Assembly: GCA_050184225.1 (NCBI GenBank)
Contig: JBFXAN010000002.1
Location: forward strand, 1-64,000
DNA: 64,000 bases
Source of the DNA: JBFXAN01 sp050184225
Lineage (GTDB): Bacteria > Chloroflexota > Dehalococcoidia > CAUJGQ01
Direction of reading: 5' to 3'
The translations under genes were made by a program, and so were the position numbers. Shown here one piece after another: positions 42,121-48,905 of this stretch (positions are counted from its first letter, which is position 1; each line of letters opens with the position of its first letter). The notes below the pieces were generated by a model. The model was not told the DNA's origin. It made no database searches and saw nothing but the letters and a program-made list of their open reading frames with translations.

Positions 42121-42183
42121 GGAAACCTCCTACACGACGAGATCACTGAACCTGCCTCGATGGTATTGAGTCCGGGAAGTCGC

Positions 42184-42218
42184 GTCTGTCGGGTAACATG
42201 CGACGAGTATTTCCGGCA
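42184..42218 (-). promoter_or_regulatory. recurrent bipartite element, site P
   Basis: On the minus strand TGCCGG (42218-42213) is followed 23 bp later by TACCCGACAGAC (42195-42184), pointing at the coupled zinc-ribbon genes. Confidence 0.7.
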
Positions 42219-42300
42219 ATTCCCGTCACCTGGCAGCAGGATTGCCTTAGCGCGGGCGTGCGCTACACGGGCGACATCAGGACGGGCGCCCAACGCGCAA

Positions 42301-43188
42301 TCAGTGGTCTGTGGGAGATCGAGCCGGAATCAGATAGACGGGAAGGCCACCCCTGACGAGCCGGTCCGCGACGCTATCATGCACGAACCTGCCCAGACCG
42401 CGGTGGCCGTGCGACGCCATCACCACCAGGTCGATTCGCTCCTCGCGGGCGAACGCCAGGAGCCGAGATGCCGCACGGCCACGGAGCGCGGCTGTATGCA
42501 CGCGGACACCGGCCACGGCCCGCGCGACCTCGTGTAGAGCCGCGCTGACCGCCCGTGAAACGTCAGTCTCCGCGGATTCGATGCCGGTTCCGGCAATGAT
42601 ACGTCGAGCCACGTCCACGGTCATCCATGGCTGTACCGACGCAAGCACGATCTCGGCGTTGGCCCGCTGGGCCAATTCAGCCGCCGGCACGAGTGCTTGT
42701 TGCGAGCGCAGGGTTCCATCGAGTGGCACGAGCAACCGTTGCAGATGCCACGGCTTGCGGGTGGTATCGGTGTCGGGGCACAAGACGAGCACGGGAACAC
42801 TCGCGTGTCGCCGCACTGTATCGGCAACGCTTCCCAAGATCACGCGATCCAGGTCGCTACTCCCGTGTGTTGCCATGACGACCGCGCGACACGCCGGTTC
42901 CTCGGCATGTCGAAGGATGACCTCTGCCGGGCTGCCGTGTTCGATCGAACGGTGACAAATGACTCCCTGTTCCCGGAGCTCTCGCACTATGCCGGCGACG
43001 TGTGCGTGTAGCTCTTCTGTTTCCGTCGACGTGAACCTACCATCAAGTGCCTCAAGATCAGTCCGTTGGGCCACCGCGAGGACGTCAATTTCATCACCGA
43101 ACAGCTTGGCCAATCCAACGGCATATGGCATTACGGAGGCCGACATCGATGAGCCATCCAGTGGCAACACGATCGTTCGCCGCGCCAT
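42301..43188 (-). CDS. tandem-domain universal stress protein
   Basis: A 295-residue protein of two Usp domains. Domain 1 begins TIVLPLDGSSMSASVMPYA and holds VMATHGSSDLDRVILGSVADTV; domain 2 begins RLLVPLDGTLRSQQAL and holds VMASHGHRGLGRFVHDSVADRL. The ATP motif GxxGx9GS is best kept in domain 1. AAGGAGG precedes ATG 43188; the longer frame to 43323 overlaps the flavodoxin gene's end. Tandem Usp proteins of this kind are typical of dormancy regulons. Confidence 0.92.
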   Translation of the reverse strand: MARRTIVLPLDGSSMSASVMPYAVGLAKLFGDEIDVLAVAQRTDLEALDGRFTSTETEELHAHVAGIVRELREQGVICHRSIEHGSPAEVILRHAEEPACRAVVMATHGSSDLDRVILGSVADTVRRHASVPVLVLCPDTDTTRKPWHLQRLLVPLDGTLRSQQALVPAAELAQRANAEIVLASVQPWMTVDVARRIIAGTGIESAETDVSRAVSAALHEVARAVAGVRVHTAALRGRAASRLLAFAREERIDLVVMASHGHRGLGRFVHDSVADRLVRGGLPVYLIPARSPTDH

Positions 43189-43232
43189 AGTAGTGCCCTC
43201 CTTGCCAACGGATGCGCAGGCGGCATCGCGCT

Positions 43233-43814
43233 CTACCGATGTGCCTCGACCGCCTGCACGTGATGTCTGCCGGGGAGGTTCGTCGTGAGGAAGTCGAACG
43301 CCTCGCGTCGAAGCGCCTCCCAATCGGTGTAGACATGGTCTCGCGACTTATCGCGTGGTCCGCCGGTGCGCCGGATGAACAAACCCCAGATCCATCTCAT
43401 CAGCCAGGCGTGACGGGTATAGAGGACCGCGCCGCCGACGCTGATGATCTGGTTCGGTCGCCATCCGGCTTGGTGAAACAGCCGGGCGTTCGCGCGCCGT
43501 CGTTGTTCATGGGAAGGCGCCCAAGGTTGGCCGGTCGCGCTCCAGCTGACGGAGACGAAGGCCGTGGGGATGGCCGCAAGCGCGTCACGATGACGTCGCA
43601 CCACGTTTCGCACCGCGTTCGAGTACCTGCCGGCGATGACCGGCGCCGCGACGACCGCAGCGTCATATGGCTGGAGCGAGAAATCTGCCGGGAGGTCTTT
43701 GCAGGGCCAGATATCTGGATCCCAACCGCGTTCATGTGCGACATCGCCGATCAGGTGGACAATCTTTGCCGTGTGTCCATCGTGGGTGCTGTAGATGATC
43801 AAGAGGCGAGGCAT
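43233..43814 (-). CDS. flavodoxin-domain protein, HemG-like (third of three)
   Basis: A 193-residue protein with FMN loop IYSTHDGHTAKIV at residues 6-18, VVAAPVIAGRYSNAV, and FVSVSWSATG. The C-terminal VGGAVLYTRHAWLMRWIWGL corresponds to the HemG helix pair. It shares its plan with the protein at 30.7 kb. AAGGAG lies about 11 bases before ATG 43814. It sits 44 bases upstream of the tandem Usp gene and is probably co-transcribed with it. Confidence 0.85.
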   Translation of the reverse strand: MPRLLIIYSTHDGHTAKIVHLIGDVAHERGWDPDIWPCKDLPADFSLQPYDAAVVAAPVIAGRYSNAVRNVVRRHRDALAAIPTAFVSVSWSATGQPWAPSHEQRRRANARLFHQAGWRPNQIISVGGAVLYTRHAWLMRWIWGLFIRRTGGPRDKSRDHVYTDWEALRREAFDFLTTNLPGRHHVQAVEAHR

Positions 43815-43893
43815 CTCCGACTCACTCCTTTGGGCAACGCCGCTGCCCGTCACCCAGATCAAACGCAACGCACTGACGGTAGGCGAGGACGGC

Positions 43894-44613
43894 CTATATG
43901 GCCACGGCCGCAGCCGTCCGCGCCGCATGGTCGATGATCCCTTCGGTTACGATTCTGCCGTCCAGCATTCGAACGATTTGGTCAGCGCGCGCCGCGATCG
44001 CCTGATCGTGAGTTACCAGAACGACGGTGAGGCCGCGCTGGTGATGCAGCTCTTCGAGCAGATCGAGCACCAGCCTGCCGGTGGTCGAATCTAACCGACC
44101 GGTCGGCTCATCGGCGAGGAGGATCGGCGGGTCATTGGCCAGGGCGCGAGCGATGGCGACGCGCTGTCGCTCACCACCAGACATCTGCGGCGGGCGCTGG
44201 TTCTCCTTGCCCTGGAGTCCAACCTGCGCCAGGAGCCGGTTCGCCCGCCGCCGGCGCTCGCTACCGGACATGCCCATTTCGAACATGGGCACCTGCACGT
44301 TCTCGCTTGCGGTCAATGATGGCAGCAGGTTATCGAGTTGAAAGACGAGCCCCACCTCACGCGCGCGATAGCGGCTGAGATTGCCCCAGTCCGCCAGACT
44401 TCGGCCGTGGATGAGGATGGTGCCGCTGTCCGGCCGATCGAGCGCCGCGATCAGGTGCAGCAGGGTAGACTTGCCACAACCGGACGGCCCAACAATCGCG
44501 ACGAATGCTCCGCGCGGGACGGTCAGGTCGACGCCGGCCAATGCTCGGACGCGACCGCCATCAAACGTTTCCACAATGTCATGGATCGTAATCGCCGGGT
44601 GGTTGCTACTCAT
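43894..44613 (-). CDS. ABC transporter ATPase (LolD/MacB type)
   Basis: A 239-residue ATPase with Walker A GPSGCGKST, Q-loop VFQLDNLLPSLTASENV, signature MSGGERQRVAIARAL, Walker B ILLADEPTGRLD and switch VLVTHDQAIA. These match the LolD/FtsE/MacB-type group. It overlaps the permease gene by eight bases. Together they should form a mechanotransmission-type exporter or lipoprotein-handling complex; the cargo is unknown. Confidence 0.92.
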   Translation of the reverse strand: MSSNHPAITIHDIVETFDGGRVRALAGVDLTVPRGAFVAIVGPSGCGKSTLLHLIAALDRPDSGTILIHGRSLADWGNLSRYRAREVGLVFQLDNLLPSLTASENVQVPMFEMGMSGSERRRRANRLLAQVGLQGKENQRPPQMSGGERQRVAIARALANDPPILLADEPTGRLDSTTGRLVLDLLEELHHQRGLTVVLVTHDQAIAARADQIVRMLDGRIVTEGIIDHAARTAAAVAI

Positions 44614-45721
44614 AGCTCAGAGCCTCCATCGGGCTGAGACGAACCGCACGAAACGCGGGATATGCCGCACCGATCAAGGCAACCGCAAATCCGACGGCGG
44701 CGGCTTGCAGGAAGACCGTGATGTCATAGCTCGGTTGCAGAAGCTGTCCGACGGTTGGCAATTGCACGACCAGGGTCGATGCAGCAATCCCCAATCCGGA
44801 GCCGACGATCACAGCCAGCAGGCAGAGGATGAGCGACTCGCCGATCACCATGCGCAGGATGCGCCCGCCGCTCCAGCCAACGGCACGGAAGATGCCGATC
44901 TGGCGGGTGCGTTCGAAGACCGACATAACCATCGTGTTCATCACTCCGATTGCCCCGATCCCCACCGCGAGGGCGGAGATCGCCCAGTACATGCTGTCGA
45001 TCATCTGCATTCCCTGATCGACCTCGGCGTATTCCCCCACGTTGGTGATTGTGGCGAGATGTGGCAGGTCCGCCTCGATTGCCTGCGCCACCGTTTGCCG
45101 ATCCGCCTGCGCATCGACCGTGACGAAGACGGCGGTCACATAACCCGTCCTACCTGCCAACTGCTGCACGGCGGCCAAGGGAGCATATCCGCCCAGGTCT
45201 TCCAGAGTGCTCGCCGACTGGTAGATCCCGGCAACGCGGAAACTACGGCGATCGACCTCGACCACATCCCCGACGCTGACTCCCAGATCCTGGGCCGCGC
45301 CGTTGCCGAGGATGATCTCATCCGTTGAGCTCGGGCCGAACACCGCGCCATCTCGCATGAGCGGTGGACTGAGAGTCAGCTCCTCCGCGCGGGCGCCAAA
45401 GAGGAGGAAGTACGGGTTGGAGCCAACGCGAGAAACATGCAACAGCATGCCGTTCGCGTGTTGGACGCCCGGAACGCGGACGATCGCGTCGCGGTCCGTC
45501 TCGGATACGACGCTGAAGGTGAGATCCGAGGCTCCTTTCTGCGCGACCATGAAGTCCGCGCCGCCGGTCTGCAACATCTCCCCTGATGTCGCCTTCAGGC
45601 CGGCGGCGATGACGCCCAATGCGACGACAGTGGTAATGCCGATGCTAATGCCCAGGATGGTCAATCCCGTTCGGATCGGTTGGCGGAGAAGGTTCTTGCC
45701 GATGAGCGTGAAGAAAGTCAT
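44606..45721 (-). CDS. MacB/FtsX-type ABC permease
   Basis: A 371-residue permease: a first helix (GLTILGISIGITTVVALGV), a MacB-type extracytoplasmic domain of about 220 residues (LLFGARAEELTLSPPL, IILGNGAAQDLGVSVGDVVEVD), then three helices of the FtsX domain (ALAVGIGAIGVMNTMVMSVFERTRQIGIFRAVGW). It ends SPMEALSYE as usual. Starts at ATG 45721. Forms a two-gene unit with the downstream ATPase; no periplasmic adaptor is present. Confidence 0.92.
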   Translation of the reverse strand: MTFFTLIGKNLLRQPIRTGLTILGISIGITTVVALGVIAAGLKATSGEMLQTGGADFMVAQKGASDLTFSVVSETDRDAIVRVPGVQHANGMLLHVSRVGSNPYFLLFGARAEELTLSPPLMRDGAVFGPSSTDEIILGNGAAQDLGVSVGDVVEVDRRSFRVAGIYQSASTLEDLGGYAPLAAVQQLAGRTGYVTAVFVTVDAQADRQTVAQAIEADLPHLATITNVGEYAEVDQGMQMIDSMYWAISALAVGIGAIGVMNTMVMSVFERTRQIGIFRAVGWSGGRILRMVIGESLILCLLAVIVGSGLGIAASTLVVQLPTVGQLLQPSYDITVFLQAAAVGFAVALIGAAYPAFRAVRLSPMEALSYE

Positions 45722-45821
45722 TGGATCCCCAACCCTTCGATGTCACGCCGGAGCGTCGCCCAGAGACACGCCAGACCGTGCTGGCGTGTCGTATAGCCCA
45801 TCTCCCCGCCCGACGCCCCGG

Positions 45822-46268
45822 CTATGACGCAATCGGCGACGGCGCAATGGCGACTCCCAGCTGTTGAAGGACATGCAGTCGGTCATCGATATCCCATTGT
45901 TCGACGATCTGGTCGGCCTCAACCCGGCATACAATCGCGCCGGTCGCGGTGACGGTGCGGCCGGTGGCGGGTACGCCGCCGATCGAGCCTCGGTGCGTGC
46001 CGTGCCAGGTATAGAGCACCGCCACGGTGTCCCCTTCGCCGATCAGCGCGACGACCCTGTACTGCATATCGGGGAACGCCGCCCGCGCGCCGGCAAGCAG
46101 CAGCCGCATCCCTTCTGGTCCCGGTGGGAGACCGGGCATCTCTGCGACCACCGGGTTGTGATAGACGAAGTCCGGGGCGTAGGCGGCAACCGCCGCGTCG
46201 AGAGCGCCGACGATCATGGCCTGCTCGACCATTCGTCGTACGACGGCTTTGCTTGCTTCCGTGGACAT
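45822..46268 (-). CDS. SnoaL-like/NTF2-fold protein
   Basis: A 148-residue protein of the SnoaL-like polyketide-cyclase or ester-cyclase family: VYHNPVVAEMPGLPPGPEGM, FPDMQYRVVALIGEGDTVAV, TWHGTHRG and IVEQWDIDDRL are the characteristic strands with His and Asp pocket residues. GGGGAGA lies ahead of ATG 46268; the longer frame to 46337 is not needed. Its role is undefined outside antibiotic pathways. A recurrent element lies about 90 bases upstream. Confidence 0.85.
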   Translation of the reverse strand: MSTEASKAVVRRMVEQAMIVGALDAAVAAYAPDFVYHNPVVAEMPGLPPGPEGMRLLLAGARAAFPDMQYRVVALIGEGDTVAVLYTWHGTHRGSIGGVPATGRTVTATGAIVCRVEADQIVEQWDIDDRLHVLQQLGVAIAPSPIAS

Positions 46269-46356
46269 GGCGTCGTCTCCCCTGCACCGGCGGCAATGCG
46301 ACAGCACGCCGTAGTTCTTTACCGGCACCCTCAGCATGCGGTTTCGCCGGGTTCAT

Positions 46357-46368
46357 GTCTGTCGGGCA
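46357..46368 (-). promoter_or_regulatory. recurrent element, site Q
   Basis: TGCCCGACAGAC on the minus strand, upstream of the SnoaL-like gene. No TRCCCC box stands at 23 bp; a GGGAA lies there instead. Confidence 0.6.
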
Positions 46369-46642
46369 TAGCCCGCGAATGTAGCCTCATTCCCTGTTGC
46401 TCTCGACGGGGTTTGTCGCCTGATGGCGCCGGCGGCGGTGGCTCCATATCTCCGAGGTCGTCGATCCACTCAAACTCCATCGTCTCATCTGACGTCCTGC
46501 GTCGGTTCACCGTTGACTGCTCAACGATCACCGCTATGGCGGGCCTGGACATTGCACAGTCCCTTTCTGACATCGCCGCTTCGCGGCCTATCTGACTCGC
46601 CGCAGAATCCCTACGCTGAGAATCGTGCCGCGGTGACGATCT

Positions 46643-46673
46643 GTCTGTCGGGCAGAGTCCTCGACTGTGGGTA
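46643..46673 (-). promoter_or_regulatory. recurrent element, site R
   Basis: TGCCCGACAGAC on the minus strand (46654-46643) with a TACCCACAG box beginning at 46673, spacing 19 bp. Confidence 0.55.
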
Positions 46674-46708
46674 CGGCTCGGACCAGGTTTTCACTCAAAC
46701 TCAGGGTC

Positions 46709-46743
46709 TGCCCCGCATGGGGCGAGGACACTACCTGACAGAC
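46709..46743 (+). promoter_or_regulatory. recurrent bipartite element, site S
   Basis: TGCCCC (46709) is followed 23 bp later by TACCTGACAGAC (46732-46743), 65 bases before the receiver-like gene. Confidence 0.65.
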
Positions 46744-46808
46744 ACCGGGACTCTGGTTGCCATGATGGAAGCGGCGGATGCGTGTCCCACGCACCGAGGA
46801 GGCGAGCC

Positions 46809-47588
46809 GTGCGGACCCAAGGAACAGCGCTGCCGACGTGGCATCCGAACGGTCGAGCGGAGCTGCGCGAGTTCGCCGGCCGCTTGGGCCTCGATCCCAG
46901 GCGGCTGGAACTGGTCCTCCGCCATCTACACGGGATTCATCGCATCCGCGGGCGCCGATATCGTCGACGCCGGGTGTTCCATGAGGCACCGAGGCAACGG
47001 CGACGCCGAGCGACGGCGCCGCTCGTAGCCCTCCTTATCCCGAACGACGAACGAGCCCGCATCCTAACGACGGCCTTGCGCGACGCGGGATTGCGCGCGG
47101 TTGCATGGACCGACGCCGCCCTCCTCCATGATGAGAACGCGCTGCGCGCACGGCTTAACGACCGGAACCCATACGTGATTCTGTGCGACCTGGAACCGCC
47201 CTTTGACACACAGCTCGCCCTGTTTCGGTTGATGCGATCGTCTGACATGCGCCGGCGGCACGTGGTGGTCACGACGGTGGCGCCGGCCGCGATCGCGCGG
47301 GAGCGTCGGCGACTGGGTATTCGTCGAGTTGTCGGATTGCCGGCGACCGTAGAGACAATCGTCGCGGTGCTGGCCAATGAAGCGTGCTCTGTGAACGTGG
47401 ATGTATCACCGAAGCCGGTCCGTGTCATCGGCAGGCGCGCGTCCCGTGACTGTATTGCGCCGTGCAGCCACCGCACGAAACCGACGGGGAGGGAGCGGCA
47501 CAGGCCAGTGGGCCGTAGCGAGCGTGAGGTGCGGACAGCCTCGGTCCGTTGCCCCCCGGCTGCTGAATTGCTCGATCTAAGGAGTTGA
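46809..47588 (+). CDS. degenerate response-regulator receiver protein
   Basis: A 259-residue protein from GTG 46809, which has GGAGG about seven bases upstream. Residues about 70-190 follow a receiver fold: VALLIPNDERARIL at strand 1 (the acidic pair reduced to ND), the Asp in VILCDLEPPFD, then VVVTTVAP for the T-loop, and no clear Lys in strand 5 (VVGLPATVE). The basic N-terminal segment (HLHGIHRIRGRRYRRRR) may bind nucleic acid; the C-terminal 70 residues are low-complexity. It could be a phosphorylation-independent regulator. Confidence 0.55.
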   Translation: MRTQGTALPTWHPNGRAELREFAGRLGLDPRRLELVLRHLHGIHRIRGRRYRRRRVFHEAPRQRRRRATAPLVALLIPNDERARILTTALRDAGLRAVAWTDAALLHDENALRARLNDRNPYVILCDLEPPFDTQLALFRLMRSSDMRRRHVVVTTVAPAAIARERRRLGIRRVVGLPATVETIVAVLANEACSVNVDVSPKPVRVIGRRASRDCIAPCSHRTKPTGRERHRPVGRSEREVRTASVRCPPAAELLDLRS

Positions 47589-47600
47589 AGGACGGTTGCT

Positions 47601-48587
47601 ATGCTCCTCGCCGGTGACGTCGGTGCCACCAAGACCAGCCTGGCGCTGATCGCGCCGGATCGCGGCGCGCATGCACCGGTACGCGAAGTGACGTTGTCCA
47701 GCAACCGGTATCCGAGTCTGGAGGCGCTGGTTCTAGAATTCCTTCATGACGCCGGAGTGCCGGTGGAGCGGGCGTGCTTTGGTGTGGCCGGACCGGTTGT
47801 TGCGGGGCGGGCGCAGCTCACCAACCTGTCGTGGGTGCTCGACGAGGTGTCATTAGTCCGAGGACTCGGGATCACGGCGGTTCGCCTCCTCAATGACCTG
47901 GAGGCGACTGCCACTGCCATGCCCTTCCTAGAAGCCGGCGACCTCACCACGCTCGCGCCGGGAGAACCGGTTGCCCATGGCGCCATCGCGGTGATCGCGC
48001 CGGGGACCGGCTTGGGTGCCGCTTATCTGACCTGGGATGGGACGTGCTACCAGGCGCACCCGTCTGAGGCTGGCCACACCGACTTTGCGCCGCGGAACGC
48101 GCACCAAGCTGACCTCCTCGCCTATCTCCGGGCGCGGCATGACCACGTCAGCTACGAGCGCGTCTGTTCCGGCCGAGGGTTACCGAACATCTACGCATGG
48201 CTCAAGGAGCGGAGGTGTGACCCCGAGCCGCCGTGGCTGACCGAGCAGCTAGCCGCTGCGAGCGACCCGACGCCGGTGATCATTCGTGCGGCGCGACACG
48301 GGGGGAGTGGTGCAGCGCTGTGTCGAGCGACGCTCGACACCTTCGTCGACATTCTCGCTGCCGAGGCTGGCAATCTGGCGCTGGCCGTAATGGCGACCGG
48401 CGGAGTCTACATTGGCGGCGGCATGCCGCTTCACATCATGCCCCAGCTCGATTGCGAACGGTTCCTCACCGCCTTTCGGAACAAGGGCCGCCTGACTGAC
48501 CTGCTCGAACGCATCCCGGTGCACATCATCCGAACCGCGAAGGCGGCCCTGCTCGGCGCTTCGATTGAGGTGATACGGGCAGAGTGA
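47601..48587 (+). CDS. glk: glucokinase
   Basis: A 328-residue glucokinase of the proteobacterial/cyanobacterial Glk family. The ATP-phosphate loop is LAGDVGATKTSLAL; VAGPVVAGRAQLTNLSW and LLNDLEATA (catalytic Asp) follow. IAPGTGLGAAYL, the glucose-binding EAGHTDFAPR and GGVYIGGGMPLHIMP come next. It converts glucose to glucose 6-phosphate in the cytosol. Begins 12 bases after the receiver-like gene, with which it may be co-transcribed. Confidence 0.93.
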   Translation: MLLAGDVGATKTSLALIAPDRGAHAPVREVTLSSNRYPSLEALVLEFLHDAGVPVERACFGVAGPVVAGRAQLTNLSWVLDEVSLVRGLGITAVRLLNDLEATATAMPFLEAGDLTTLAPGEPVAHGAIAVIAPGTGLGAAYLTWDGTCYQAHPSEAGHTDFAPRNAHQADLLAYLRARHDHVSYERVCSGRGLPNIYAWLKERRCDPEPPWLTEQLAAASDPTPVIIRAARHGGSGAALCRATLDTFVDILAAEAGNLALAVMATGGVYIGGGMPLHIMPQLDCERFLTAFRNKGRLTDLLERIPVHIIRTAKAALLGASIEVIRAE

Positions 48588-48681
48588 GGTTCCCAATTGG
48601 GTAGGATCTTCTGCCCGACACGTCGTCGAAATCCTTACTCCAGTAATTGATGCGTGGTCCCTTGCTCCACCCGTATCGAAT

Positions 48682-48716
48682 TGCCCCACACTACAGTCCC
48701 ACCCTGCCCGACAGAC
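48682..48716 (+). promoter_or_regulatory. recurrent bipartite element, site T
   Basis: TGCCCCACACTA (48682) and TGCCCGACAGAC (48705-48716) are direct repeats with starts exactly 23 bp apart. They lie about 190 bases before the PhoD-like gene. The remaining gap 48588-48905 shows no gene. Confidence 0.7.
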
Positions 48717-48905
48717 GGTGCGTGTTGGTGCGGCGAAGCTAAGCCTGGGCCGTCGGAACGGCGATCGGCGTCGCGCGGAGTGAACTGATCCAAACCGACG
48801 ACACGCCGCGTCTCCGACGCCGGCCCATTGGCCGGGATGAGATCGGTCCGGAACGACACGAAGGGCACTGGTTGCTCCGCGTCGGATGCAGAGGAGGAAG
48901 CGGTA

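Larger units (their letters stand above)
46269..46808. other. divergent intergenic region holding three recurrent elements
   Basis: This 540-base gap lies between the SnoaL-like gene and the degenerate receiver gene. It has elements at 46357, 46643 and 46709-46743. No additional gene is supported. Confidence 0.5.

Noticed and set aside
1714..48716. Recurrent 12-mer considered as a CRISPR repeat, REP element or transposon end
   Set aside because: Copies are solitary or in pairs kilobases apart, show no spacers, no transposase and no target duplication; position relative to gene starts suggests regulation instead.
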